From Salinispora fenicalii (GTDB lineage: Bacteria > Actinomycetota > Actinomycetes > Mycobacteriales > Micromonosporaceae), in assembly GCF_000514815.1 (NCBI RefSeq), contig NZ_KI911474.1, forward strand, positions 71,584 through 135,583: DNA of 64,000 nt, read 5' to 3'. Below the pieces are notes generated by a model. The model was given only the letters and a program-made list of their open reading frames with translations. It made no database searches and was not told the origin of the DNA. Position 1 is the stretch's first letter, and the number at the start of each line of letters is the position of its first letter. This document shows, in pieces, positions 1 to 7,796 of the stretch. The position numbers and the translations under genes were made by a program.

Positions 1-2
1 CC

Positions 3-959
3 CCCATCACCCTCAACGGCGGCAAACACACCACCATCGAACGCGCCGCCGCCGTCGACGAATTCAGAATCCTCACCGTCAACACCGGCGGCAACCTCAC
101 CCTCAACAAACTGAAACTCACCGGCGGACAGACCGACGGCGACGGCGGCGCAATCCTCGTCAACCCCGGCGGGGCCCTCACCACCCACCACAGCACCATC
201 ACCCGCAACATCGCCGAAAGCGACGGCGGCGGCATCGCCAGCAACGGCACCGCCCACCTCCGACACTCCACCGTTGAACGGAACACCGCTGCCGGGGTCG
301 GCGGCGGTATCACCAGCGTGGGGGCGCTCGACATCAAAAAGACCCGGGTGTACGCCAACACCGCACTCGATGGAGCCGGAATCAACAGCGAGGGCACGGT
401 GCGGATCGAACGCAGCGCGATCACCGCCAATCATGCTGAGGACACGACCGGTGGCCTGCTCGTCGAAGAGGGAATCGCCACCGTCACGGACACCGAGGTC
501 TCCCACAACAGCGGCGTTGAGGTGGGCGGCATCCTCGCGAACTTCGACGCGCAGGTCACGCTCAGGTCTGTCGCCCTCGTCGACAACGCCGCCAGAACAG
601 CCCGTGCGGGCGGCCTGGCGATGAACCCGGGTGCCACGATCGTCATCGAGGACAGCCTGGTTAAGAACAACACCGCCGTCACTGACGGTGGTGGCCTCTA
701 CAACCTCGTAGAGATGGTGCTACGGCGTACGAAGGTCGTTGGCAACCAGGCCGGCAACGAGGGCGCCGGCATCTACAACGAGGCCACCGGCATCCTCACC
801 GTCGTCGACAGCAAGATTGTCCGCAACACCGCTGCGGTTGACGGCGGCGGCATCTTCAACGATGCGGGCGGCACGGTGAACCTGGAGACCGCCACCGGCA
901 CCGTGGTGACCGAGAACCGGCCCAACAACTGCGTCAACGTCCCCGGCTGCGCGGGCTGA
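3..959 (+). CDS. Secreted beta-helix repeat protein, 5'-truncated by window edge
   Basis: The open frame enters from the left edge, so the start and any signal peptide lie outside. It encodes Gly/Asn/Thr-rich short repeats with recurring GGGI and 'NNTAVTDGGGL'-type motifs, as expected of a right-handed parallel beta-helix. The first ~75 visible residues closely match residues ~136-210 of the protein at 4643-6019 (shared PITLNG.KHTTIERAAA, then FRILTV). Both end in PNNC followed by GCAG, suggesting a C-terminal disulfide. An extracellular or wall-associated role is inferred; no catalytic residues are recognised. An ATG or GTG start inside the frame (for example GTG at 318) is unlikely because homology continues upstream. 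Confidence 0.85.
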   Translation, partial: PITLNGGKHTTIERAAAVDEFRILTVNTGGNLTLNKLKLTGGQTDGDGGAILVNPGGALTTHHSTITRNIAESDGGGIASNGTAHLRHSTVERNTAAGVGGGITSVGALDIKKTRVYANTALDGAGINSEGTVRIERSAITANHAEDTTGGLLVEEGIATVTDTEVSHNSGVEVGGILANFDAQVTLRSVALVDNAARTARAGGLAMNPGATIVIEDSLVKNNTAVTDGGGLYNLVEMVLRRTKVVGNQAGNEGAGIYNEATGILTVVDSKIVRNTAAVDGGGIFNDAGGTVNLETATGTVVTENRPNNCVNVPGCAG

Positions 960-994
960 CCCCGGCACCAGGTCAACCTGATCCCGGGTAACCC

Positions 995-1030
995 GGTCCC
1001 GCCTCTCGCCTAGTGGCGAGAGGCGGGACC
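995..1030. terminator. Perfect 16-bp hairpin between convergent genes
   Basis: The arms at 995-1010 and 1015-1030 are perfectly complementary around a 4-nt loop. There is no T-tract, as is common in actinomycete terminators. It sits between the beta-helix gene and the convergent DeoR gene and could stop transcription from both sides. Confidence 0.8.
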
Positions 1031-1083
1031 ATGTTCAGGTCATTCCCAGCACCGCAGCAGCGCGGCCAACTCTTGCCACCCGC

Positions 1084-1857
1084 TCACACCCGCCGTACGG
1101 CAACGCCGAGGGAGTGCAGCGCGGCCACCTCCGCGTCGGGGGCCTCGTCCGTGGTGACGACGGCGTGCAGCGCGGAGGCGGGTGCGACCAGGGCGAGGGC
1201 GGTACGGGAGAGTTTGGCCGCCTCGGCTACCACGATGACGCGGTGGGCCGACGCTATCGCGGCTCGTTTGATCGCGGCATCAGCCAGGTCGTACGCGGTC
1301 AGCCCGTTCGCGGCGGTCAGGCCGCAGCAGCCGATGATCGCGGTGTCGAAGCGAAGTGCGGCGAGTGACGCCTCCGTCAGGGGGCCCGTGAGCGCCAACT
1401 CGCCGGGGCGGGGCTCTCCACCGGGCATGAGCAGCCGCAGTTGGGGGGCGCCGACGAGGGCGTTGGTCGCGTGCAGGGACAGCGGCATGACGGTCAGTCG
1501 ACGCCGGGCCAGCGCGCGGGCCACCGCAAGGCAGGTGGTGCCGGCGTCGATGACGACCGCCTCGCCGTCCGCGATCATCTCGGCGACCGATGCGGCGATT
1601 CGTTCTTTGACCTCAATGCCGTCGGTTGCCCGAAGCGCGAACGGGGGTTCCTCGCCGCGCAGCAGCACGCTTTTGGCCCCACCCCGGTAGCGCTCGAGGA
1701 GGCCCTGCTCGGCCAGGAGCTCCAGGTCTCGGCGGACGGTCATCTCCGACGTGCCGGTTCGTTCTGCCAGCTCCACCACGCTGAGCTGACCGGCCCGGCG
1801 TACGGCATCGATGATCTGTCGGTGTCGGTCCACGCTCGCCATCCCCTCATTGAACAC
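1084..1857 (-). CDS. DeoR/GlpR-family transcriptional regulator
   Basis: A 257-residue cytoplasmic repressor-type protein. Residues ~10-60 form the DeoR winged helix (RHRQIIDAVRRAGQLSVVEL, then TGTSEMTVRRDL). Residues ~80-235 form the sugar-phosphate-isomerase-like sensor domain (VIDAGTTCLAVA near the start, IGCCGLTAANGLT in the middle). Family members bind phosphorylated sugars, but the ligand here is unknown. The GTG start at 1857 has a GAAGG ribosome site just upstream; an ATG at 1842 is the alternative. It is divergent from the MFS gene, which it probably controls through the palindrome at 1882-1900. Confidence 0.9.
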   Translation of the reverse strand: MFNEGMASVDRHRQIIDAVRRAGQLSVVELAERTGTSEMTVRRDLELLAEQGLLERYRGGAKSVLLRGEEPPFALRATDGIEVKERIAASVAEMIADGEAVVIDAGTTCLAVARALARRRLTVMPLSLHATNALVGAPQLRLLMPGGEPRPGELALTGPLTEASLAALRFDTAIIGCCGLTAANGLTAYDLADAAIKRAAIASAHRVIVVAEAAKLSRTALALVAPASALHAVVTTDEAPDAEVAALHSLGVAVRRV

Positions 1858-1881
1858 TAGATGCCTTCAAATTTCGAGGTT

Positions 1882-1900
1882 CAAACAGAAAATATGTTTG
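1882..1900. promoter_or_regulatory. Candidate operator for the DeoR/MFS divergent pair
   Basis: CAAACA, 7 nt, then TGTTTG: a perfect 6-bp inverted repeat in an AT-rich patch between the divergent starts. Position and symmetry fit an operator for the adjacent DeoR protein; binding is inferred. Confidence 0.45.
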
Positions 1901-1914
1901 CTATGTTCGCCAGC

Positions 1915-3165
1915 ATGTTTAAATCGCTACGGGCGGCGCGGCTGGCCACCTTCGCCTACTTCACCCTCAACGGCTTCCTCCTCGGAGCCTGGATCGTCCA
2001 CATCCCCGTCATCGAGCACCGAGCCGGCATCAGCCACACCACGCTCGGCTGGCTCCTGCTGCTCCTCGGCGCTGGCGCCTTCGCTGGGATGCACGTCGTG
2101 GGGCCGCTCACCGACCGCTTCGGCGCCCGTCGGGTCGTCCCACTGAGTGCAGCGCTGTGCAGCGCGGCCCTCGTCCCACCCGCTTTCGCCGAGAACGCCG
2201 GGGCGCTAGGCCTGGCCCTACTGGTCCTGGGGATCGGCAACGGCGGCCTGGACGTCAGCATGAACACCCATGCGGTTCAGGTCGAAGCCGGATACAAACG
2301 CCCAATCATGTCCGCGTTCCACGCCATGTTCTCCGTCGGCGGCGTCCTCGCCGCGCTGGTCGGCGCCCGGACCCTCAGCTGGGGCTGGAGCCCGACCACC
2401 ACGCTGACCATGGTCAGCGTCGGCGCCTTGGTGGTCGCCGCGGTCGTCGCACCCGCGCTGCTGGCGCGGCCGACGACCACCAGCACGTCAACGCCCGCCA
2501 GCGCGATCAGGAGCCGCCGAGCCCGCACCCCCCGGCGGATCTGGGCGCTCGCTGGGCTCGCACTGATCCTGATGCTCACCGAAGGCGTCGCCAACGACTG
2601 GAGTGCACTGGCCCTGCGCGACGCGCTCGACGCACCCGCCGCCACCGCCGCACTGGCCTACGGCGCCTTCGCCAGCGCGATGACGATTGGGCGATTTCTC
2701 ACCGACCGCGCCGTCGCACGCTTCGGCCCGGTGGCCATCGTCCGGTACGGCTGTGCACTGGCTGCGCTCGCCCTGACCACCATCGCGCTCGCACCGTCGA
2801 TCCCACTCGCTCTCGCGGGGTGGACGGTGCTCGGAATCGGCCTGTCCGGCGCCGTACCGCAGCTCTTCAGCGCGGCCGGCCACACCGACCCGGACGCCGC
2901 TGGCACCAACGTCTCCCGGGTCGCGGGCCTCGGCTACCTGGGCATGCTCAGCGGGCCGGCCGTCATCGGGCCCCTCACCCAGCTGGTTCCCCTGAGCCAC
3001 ACGTTCCTCCTGCCCGCGCTCCTCTGCCTGGTCGCTGCCCTCACGGCCCACATCCTTCGCCCCCGGGAGGGAGAGCCGCGGCTCGAAGTCGAGGTTGCGC
3101 AGCCAGCCACCGCGCGGACATCCGCGATCAGGCCTGGAGCGGAGCGGAGCCGGGAAGTTGTTTAG
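1915..3165 (+). CDS. MFS transporter, YbjJ/FucP-like
   Basis: About 416 residues with 12 predicted hydrophobic segments and an MFS signature after helix 2 (GPLTDRFGARRV). A polar linker after ~190 residues (TSTSTPAS region) separates the two six-helix halves, and TDRAVARFGPV repeats the signature in the second half. It resembles the YbjJ branch of uncharacterised sugar or metabolite transporters. The start is uncertain: ATGs at 1861, 1894, 1903 and 1915 are in frame and none has a good ribosome site. I chose 1915 because it leaves a normal short N-terminus before helix 1 and keeps the operator upstream. The substrate is unknown, though the DeoR partner hints at a carbohydrate. Confidence 0.85.
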   Translation: MFKSLRAARLATFAYFTLNGFLLGAWIVHIPVIEHRAGISHTTLGWLLLLLGAGAFAGMHVVGPLTDRFGARRVVPLSAALCSAALVPPAFAENAGALGLALLVLGIGNGGLDVSMNTHAVQVEAGYKRPIMSAFHAMFSVGGVLAALVGARTLSWGWSPTTTLTMVSVGALVVAAVVAPALLARPTTTSTSTPASAIRSRRARTPRRIWALAGLALILMLTEGVANDWSALALRDALDAPAATAALAYGAFASAMTIGRFLTDRAVARFGPVAIVRYGCALAALALTTIALAPSIPLALAGWTVLGIGLSGAVPQLFSAAGHTDPDAAGTNVSRVAGLGYLGMLSGPAVIGPLTQLVPLSHTFLLPALLCLVAALTAHILRPREGEPRLEVEVAQPATARTSAIRPGAERSREVV

Positions 3166-3178
3166 ATAAACCTCTAGG

Positions 3179-3207
3179 TTGACAATCTTCAAATCAGAGC
3201 GCAGACT
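3179..3207 (+). promoter_or_regulatory. Possible promoter of the CadI-like gene
   Basis: A perfect -35 hexamer TTGACA lies at 3179-3184 in an AT-rich intergenic region, but the matching -10 (around 3202-3207, CAGACT) is poor. The region also holds short TCTAGA/AAATC motifs that could bind a metal-responsive regulator. No ArsR-type gene is adjacent. Confidence 0.3.
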
Positions 3208-3298
3208 AGGGCTTGCTTCGAGAAATATCTAGACAGCGAAGCCGGCGTCGTAGCACCACGCCGACAACCAGATGACCGAACCCACCAGGAGGAAAGCC

Positions 3299-3757
3299 AT
3301 GTCCCGGGTACAGCTCGCGCTCCGCGTCTCCGACCTCGAAGGCTCGATCGCCTTCTACTCGAAGCTGTTCGACACCGAGCCGGCCAAGCGCCGCCCCGGG
3401 TACGCCAACTTCGCCGTGGCGAACCCGCCACTGAAGCTCGTACTCCTGGAAGGCGAGCCGGACCAGCCCACCGCGCTGGACCACCTGGGGGTCGAGGTGC
3501 CCAACACCGACGAGGTGAACGCCGCGACCACGCGCCTAGCCGAGTCTGGCCTGACCACCTCGGAGGAGAAGGACACCGAGTGCTGCTACGCGCTGCAGGA
3601 CAAGGTCTGGGTACACGGCCCCGGCAAGGAGCCGTGGGAGGTCTACACCGTCAAGGCCGACTCCGACCAACTCCAGAAGCCGACCGACAGCGCGTGCTGC
3701 ACGCCGGCCGCGGCGAAGGAAACAGCGGGCAGCGGCAGTCAGGCGAGCTGCTGCTGA
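3299..3757 (+). CDS. cadI: CadI-like glyoxalase-fold protein (metal stress)
   Basis: 152 residues of the VOC/glyoxalase superfamily, strongly resembling mycobacterial CadI (MSRVQLAL start; AKRRPGYANFA; QDKVWVHGPG; WEVYTV). An AGGAGGA ribosome site at 3287-3293 fixes the ATG at 3299. Compared with the related C-As lyase ArsI, His62 and Glu114 fit metal ligands, but position 5 is Gln rather than His, so lyase activity is doubtful. The vicinal pair Cys95-Cys96 is conserved, and the tail adds two more pairs (133-134, 151-152) that could chelate soft metals. Cadmium-inducible expression is known for the mycobacterial homologue; here it is inferred. It stands alone, without arsR. Confidence 0.85.
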   Translation: MSRVQLALRVSDLEGSIAFYSKLFDTEPAKRRPGYANFAVANPPLKLVLLEGEPDQPTALDHLGVEVPNTDEVNAATTRLAESGLTTSEEKDTECCYALQDKVWVHGPGKEPWEVYTVKADSDQLQKPTDSACCTPAAAKETAGSGSQASCC

Positions 3758-3774
3758 CTACCAGTGCACGTCGA

Positions 3775-3823
3775 GGCAGGAACCGCCGGCGCCTCGCTCA
3801 ATGGCCGCGCCGGCGGTCCTGCC
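3775..3823. terminator. Bidirectional hairpin terminator
   Basis: The arms at 3775-3792 and 3807-3823 pair over 17 bp with one bulged A and a 14-nt loop. It lies between the convergent CadI and GNAT genes. Confidence 0.7.
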
Positions 3824-3845
3824 GGGATGAGTTGGGCCCGCTAAC

Positions 3846-4418
3846 TCAGTGAGTCGACTGCCGCATGATCCAGGTGGGCAGGGGCTCCTCGAAGGTGCTC
3901 GCCACCTCCCAGCCGGCACGCCGGTACATCTCGACATTGTCGGGATTACTGGTTTCCAGGATCGCCGGAAGACCCGCTGCGGCAGCGTGTCGCAGCCCCA
4001 CCGCCATGACCGCGTGGCCCCATCGACGCCCCATACTTTCCGGATGGGTGCCCAGGACGCTGAGGTACCAGAAAGGTTCTGCCGGCATTGCCGCGTCCAT
4101 CGCCCGATGGAAGGCATCGAAACGGGTCAGCGCGTCGGCGGGAAGTTGAGTGGCGAGAACGCCGTCCAGCTCCTCGCCCTCCGCCCCGGGCGACTGCCAG
4201 ATCGCGACCGACGCTCCGCGCTCGACCATCCAGATCGTTTGCTGATGCACCTGCTTGTCGAAAAGGTACCCGAAAAAGACGGTGGCGTACTCAGGGTAGG
4301 TCGCCTCGTCGGGGAAATAACATCGCAGGAGGGGATCTTTCTCGAATGCGGCGACCAGTGAGCCGACGACGCGCTCACGGTCTTCCGGCCTGGCAACGGT
4401 GATCTCAGGTGCTGTCAC
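3846..4418 (-). CDS. GNAT-family N-acetyltransferase
   Basis: About 190 residues. The C-terminal half has the GNAT acetyl-CoA core: the beta-4 strand FWYLSVLGTHPE, the pyrophosphate loop MGRRWGHAVMAVG (in place of the usual Q/RxxGxG/A), then ETSNPDNVEMYRRAGWEV typical of the small-molecule acetyltransferase branch. The N-terminus (ARPEDRERVVGSLVAAF) is the usual beta1-alpha1. The start is unclear: GTG at 4418 or TTG at 4427, without a good ribosome site. The substrate is unknown. It converges on cadI. Confidence 0.85.
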   Translation of the reverse strand: MTAPEITVARPEDRERVVGSLVAAFEKDPLLRCYFPDEATYPEYATVFFGYLFDKQVHQQTIWMVERGASVAIWQSPGAEGEELDGVLATQLPADALTRFDAFHRAMDAAMPAEPFWYLSVLGTHPESMGRRWGHAVMAVGLRHAAAAGLPAILETSNPDNVEMYRRAGWEVASTFEEPLPTWIMRQSTH

Positions 4419-4506
4419 GGGATGCAAAGCTACCGCAGCCCGTCATGACGCCATCTGTCCTACTGGGCCGAGGACGCGCCCCGAGGTCGGCGTCATACCG
4501 TTTGGG

Positions 4507-4557
4507 GGACTTTACTCGCGCAAATCGCGATTGAGATCACATATCGGACCTTACTCG
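4507..4557 (+). promoter_or_regulatory. Direct repeats upstream of the beta-helix gene
   Basis: GGACTTTACTCG (4507-4518) and GGACCTTACTCG (4546-4557) differ at one base and lie 39 bp apart. An inverted repeat TCGCG-5-CGCGA (4516-4530) overlaps the first. They could bind an activator of the gene at 4643; the -10 element is not clear. Confidence 0.35.
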
Positions 4558-4642
4558 GGTTGGCTGCCGGACAGCAGAGGGGCTACCCGCAACACGCCCT
4601 GGGTGGCCCCTCGTCCGTAACGGGGAAGGACACCGAGGCTGC

Positions 4643-6019
4643 ATGAACCGTCCGCACCACACCCATGAACTCAGCCGGTTCGGCCGGCGTAAGCCCAGGC
4701 CACGATGGTGGGCCGTCGTGCTAGCCGGCGTTACCGGCCTGGCCCTGACCACTATCGGGGTCGCCGCCACCCCGGCCGCCGAAACTGTCGGACACACTCT
4801 CGCCAGCGCCGACGACCGGCCCGGGCAACCCGACCGACCCGCCGGCAGCCACCAAGACGACGGAAAGGGCGACGGCCAAGGCGAGGGGAAGAAGGAGTCG
4901 GCGGCCAGCCCGGTCCCCTGCGACGCCGACGCCCTCATCGCCGCCATCACCCTCGCCAACGCCCGCGGCGGCGCTGTGCTCGACCTCGCCAAAGACTGCA
5001 CCTACCTCCTCACCGCCGACATCGACGGCGCCGGACTCCCCGCCATCACCACCCCCATCACCCTCAACGGCAACAAACACACCACCATCGAACGCGCCGC
5101 CGCCACCGACCAATTCAGGATCCTCACCGTCGGCCATGGCGGCGACCTCACCCTCAACCACCTGAGAATCGCCGGCGGTCAGACTGACGGCAGTGGCGGC
5201 GGAATACTCGTCAACACCGGCGGAGCACTGACCACCAAGCACAGCACCATCACCCAGAACATCGCCGGCAATGTGGGTGGCGGCATTTTCAACCTGGGCA
5301 GCACAGCCATCCACAGTTCTGCCGTCACCGCCAACGCCGCAGGGATCGACGGCGGCGGAATTAACAGCCAGGTTCAGCTCAGCATGACCGATTCGCTGGT
5401 CGCGCGAAACAGGACGGCAGCCAATAGTGGCGGCGGCGCCGCCCTCTTCAATAGTGCGACGGTCAGTCGAAGTGAAATTGTGGCGAACTATGCCCACAAC
5501 GCTGGCGGCGGTCTCATCATCGGCTCAGGCGCCAACGTCATCATTGAAAAGTCCAAAATTACCGCCAACCGCAGCGGCGACAACGGCGGCGGCATCAGCG
5601 TTCCCGGCACGGCCCAGCTCACGATGCGACACACGGTCACCAGCACGAACCACGCCGGCGGTGCCGGTGGGGGCGTCTTCGTGAACCTCAACAACAACGT
5701 CACTATCGAGGACAGCGTGATCGAAAATAACAGGGCCGCTGGTGACGGCGGCGGCCTCGCCAATCTCAGTACGTCAGTGCTGCGAGACACCAGGGTCATT
5801 GGTAACCAGGCGGAAGAGGGCGGCGGCATCTTCAACGGCAACGCCGGCGCGCTCACCCTCTTCGCCAGCAAGGTCACCAAGAATGTCGCCACCACCGACG
5901 GCGGCGGCATCCTCAACGAGCTGGGCGGCACGGTGGAGCTGAACCCCGCCACCGGCACAATCGTGATCCAGAACCGGCCGAATAACTGCACTGGCGACGT
6001 ACCGGGGTGCGCCGGGTAG
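4643..6019 (+). CDS. Secreted right-handed beta-helix repeat protein
   Basis: 458 residues. The N-terminus is Arg-rich (RFGRRKPRPRWW) followed by a hydrophobic segment (~23-43) ending near ATPAAE, a Sec or Tat signal or anchor. Residues ~45-90 form a low-complexity Asp/Gly/Lys linker. From ~92 the protein is a beta-helix of ~22-residue turns carrying GGGI/GGGL motifs, as in polymorphic outer-surface and CSLREA-type proteins. Cys pairs near residues 93/117 and at the C-terminus may form disulfides. It is a paralogue of the protein at the left window edge. An extracellular or wall-associated role in adhesion or glycan binding is inferred; no lyase catalytic site is evident. Confidence 0.9.
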   Translation: MNRPHHTHELSRFGRRKPRPRWWAVVLAGVTGLALTTIGVAATPAAETVGHTLASADDRPGQPDRPAGSHQDDGKGDGQGEGKKESAASPVPCDADALIAAITLANARGGAVLDLAKDCTYLLTADIDGAGLPAITTPITLNGNKHTTIERAAATDQFRILTVGHGGDLTLNHLRIAGGQTDGSGGGILVNTGGALTTKHSTITQNIAGNVGGGIFNLGSTAIHSSAVTANAAGIDGGGINSQVQLSMTDSLVARNRTAANSGGGAALFNSATVSRSEIVANYAHNAGGGLIIGSGANVIIEKSKITANRSGDNGGGISVPGTAQLTMRHTVTSTNHAGGAGGGVFVNLNNNVTIEDSVIENNRAAGDGGGLANLSTSVLRDTRVIGNQAEEGGGIFNGNAGALTLFASKVTKNVATTDGGGILNELGGTVELNPATGTIVIQNRPNNCTGDVPGCAG

Positions 6020-6054
6020 CCCGCCGATACCAGTACGGGCGGTCGGCAGCACCG

Positions 6055-6085
6055 CGTGCACCGCCGGCATGATCGGCGGTGCACG
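6055..6085. terminator. 12-bp hairpin after the beta-helix gene
   Basis: The arms at 6055-6066 and 6074-6085 pair perfectly around a 7-nt loop, 35 bp after the beta-helix stop codon and ahead of the convergent XRE gene. Confidence 0.75.
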
Positions 6086-6100
6086 TGGGCCAACCTGTCG

Positions 6101-6165
6101 GGCGGCCGTCGCGACCGAGACAGCGGATGGCCGTCGCGGCCGAGCTAACGGTCGCGACGGCCGCC
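6101..6165. repeat. 17-bp perfect inverted repeat with 31-nt loop
   Basis: The arms at 6101-6117 and 6149-6165 are exact reverse complements. The loop carries a third partial copy of the GGCCGTCGCG core. It is either a second terminator for the convergent pair or a small palindromic repeat element. Confidence 0.7.
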
Positions 6166-6187
6166 TACGGGAACGGCAGACGGCGCG

Positions 6188-6949
6188 CTATCCGGATAGG
6201 TCCTGGGGCAGGGTGTTGTACCGGTCCAGGGTGGCTTTGCTGGTCGAGCTGTCCTGGAACACCAGCTCCCACGGGCCGGTGTTGATGTCCATATCCTTGC
6301 CGAAACCGACCCACTTGCCGGTCATGCGTCTGCCGGTCGGCTCAACGAGCAGCTGGATTGCGCCGTGATAGCGGGCACCTCGGTAGTAGCCCTCCTCGGC
6401 CGTCTGTTCGGTCCACGTCCCGGTGACGACACTGCCATCCACGGTGAGGTCCAGCGACAGCGACGAAGCTGCGGAGTTCGGGAGGCTGCGTACGGTCAGC
6501 CGGTCGCTGTGCTGCAACAGCACCACGTAGTGCTGCCCTGCGTAAGACTCGCCGCGACCGCTCGAGTAGTACTGATAGCGACTCAGCCACACACCCACGT
6601 ATGAGCCATGCGGGGCGCTTGGGCGCGCTACTGGCTCTGGGGTAACCAGATCCGACATGGACGAGGTCAGGTCGTGGCCCCCCTTGCGATCGGCCTTTAC
6701 CTGAGCGCCCGGCAGGGTGGCGAAGCCAAGCAGCTCGATGGGAAGGCCGGTAACGACCTCCAGCGCGCGGATGTAGACGGGCCGGGGAGCAGCGATCACG
6801 CCGGACTCCCACCGCTGTACCAGCCGCTTGTTGGCGTCGTTCGGTTCCCCGGTCCGGTGGCCGGCGGCCTGCAGCGCACGGGCGAAGTCGTCCTGGCTCA
6901 TCCGCATCCCGGCACGGACAGCTCGAAGCGCGGTGTTGGGGGCAGTCAT
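6188..6949 (-). CDS. XRE-type regulator with beta-rich C-terminal domain
   Basis: 253 residues from the ATG at 6949 (further ATGs upstream give a less natural N-terminus). Residues ~5-65 are an HTH with MSQDDFARALQ, NKRLVQRWESG and IRALEVVTGLPIELLG. After a linker, residues ~115-245 (GSYVGVWLSRYQYYSSGRG, GTWTEQTAEEGYYRGARYHG, MTGKWVGFGKDMDI) look like a beta-barrel, lipocalin-like sensor. It is divergent from two small genes at 7095 and 7338, an arrangement echoed at 32.3-34.2 kb. The ligand and targets are unknown. Confidence 0.8.
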   Translation of the reverse strand: MTAPNTALRAVRAGMRMSQDDFARALQAAGHRTGEPNDANKRLVQRWESGVIAAPRPVYIRALEVVTGLPIELLGFATLPGAQVKADRKGGHDLTSSMSDLVTPEPVARPSAPHGSYVGVWLSRYQYYSSGRGESYAGQHYVVLLQHSDRLTVRSLPNSAASSLSLDLTVDGSVVTGTWTEQTAEEGYYRGARYHGAIQLLVEPTGRRMTGKWVGFGKDMDINTGPWELVFQDSSTSKATLDRYNTLPQDLSG

Positions 6950-7094
6950 GACCATCACCATAGCTATCTGTCGTCTAAATGTCGCCACAAATGTGGGTGG
7001 TTTGCCATGTGCTGTGCCGCCGCGCCCGGCGACACAGCAGCGACATCATGATGGGAGCCAACCGCTGAAGCAGCACCGAGGGAGGGCGATCCTC

Positions 7095-7328
7095 ATGCGA
7101 AACATCCGTAGCGCCTGGCGGCGACTCATCGGACAGTCCGTACCCGTACGTTCTGGTGCCAGGCACCGCTTCGGCCGCCAGCCCACGCGTGTGGATGCGA
7201 CCGGGCCCGCGACCCGGTACGCGGCACGGGCGGGTGCATACCACCCACTCCGCAACCAATCAACGGTGATCTTCGATACTAGGCCGTTAATGACCCCGCT
7301 GGCCCGGCAGCGGGCCAACTCCCGGTGA
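7095..7328 (+). CDS. Small basic protein with TPxxxxRAN tail
   Basis: 77 residues, Arg-rich, no membrane segment. The GGAGGG at 7080-7085 supports the ATG. The N-terminus MRNIRSAWRR and the C-terminus PLMTPLARQRANSR resemble the start (MRTRWFSWRR) and end (GWLTPTQQWRANGGHW) of the protein at 33536, which also lies divergent from an XRE regulator and ahead of a WPC protein. The function is unknown. Short length is the main reason for doubt. Confidence 0.55.
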   Translation: MRNIRSAWRRLIGQSVPVRSGARHRFGRQPTRVDATGPATRYAARAGAYHPLRNQSTVIFDTRPLMTPLARQRANSR

Positions 7329-7337
7329 TGGCCACCG

Positions 7338-7562
7338 ATGCCCGATCGCGCCCGTGACCGACTGTCGGCAGCCCAGTTGCGTAACCGGATGATCCTGTCC
7401 GCTCGGCGAATCATCACCGAGCACTGGCCACGCGTGGACCGGTGCCCGGTCTGCGGGTCCACCTGGCCGTGCCCACCCACCCAGACCGCCTACGACTACC
7501 TCGACTCGGTAGGGCAGGGCAGGTGGGCTCCCCCGCAGAACACCACAGCACCAACCGCATAA
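7338..7562 (+). CDS. Small CPVCG..WPC protein
   Basis: 74 residues. The core motif CPVCGSTWPCPPTQTAYDYL has three cysteines and resembles CRACGHPWPC in the protein at 33850; it may bind zinc. It starts 9 bp after the preceding small gene and is probably co-transcribed. I know similar WPC proteins near XRE regulators in Micromonosporaceae, but no function. Confidence 0.6.
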   Translation: MPDRARDRLSAAQLRNRMILSARRIITEHWPRVDRCPVCGSTWPCPPTQTAYDYLDSVGQGRWAPPQNTTAPTA

Positions 7563-7676
7563 TCAAGTATCAGCTCTTCGGCAGGTCCAGACGTCCTCAG
7601 GGCTTTGTGCTCCAGGTTCAACGCGGTTGCCCCGAGTCGCCGTCGCCGCTACCTCAGAGCTCCCAGGCACCGCCGG

Positions 7677-7782
7677 AAACACAAGATCCCCACCGACGTT
7701 TCCGCTGGTGGGGACCGCAATAGCCCGGCGAAAGGCTATGTGGCCAGGGGCGGGGTCGAACCGCCGACCTTCCGATTTTCAG
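7677..7782. repeat. Left attachment-site repeat (tRNA-Phe fragment)
   Basis: 104 of 106 bases match 11567-11672; the mismatches are at 7717-7718. Positions 7741-7782 equal the 3' 42 nt of tRNA-Phe on the minus strand, from the anticodon loop to the discriminator. It lacks the 5' half and is not a functional tRNA. Confidence 0.9.
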
Positions 7783-7796
7783 ATGCCCGAAACGGA

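Noticed and set aside
7741..7782. tRNA-Phe-like sequence at the left repeat
   Set aside because: Only the 3' 42 nt are present; there is no 5' half, so it is an attachment-site fragment, not a tRNA gene.
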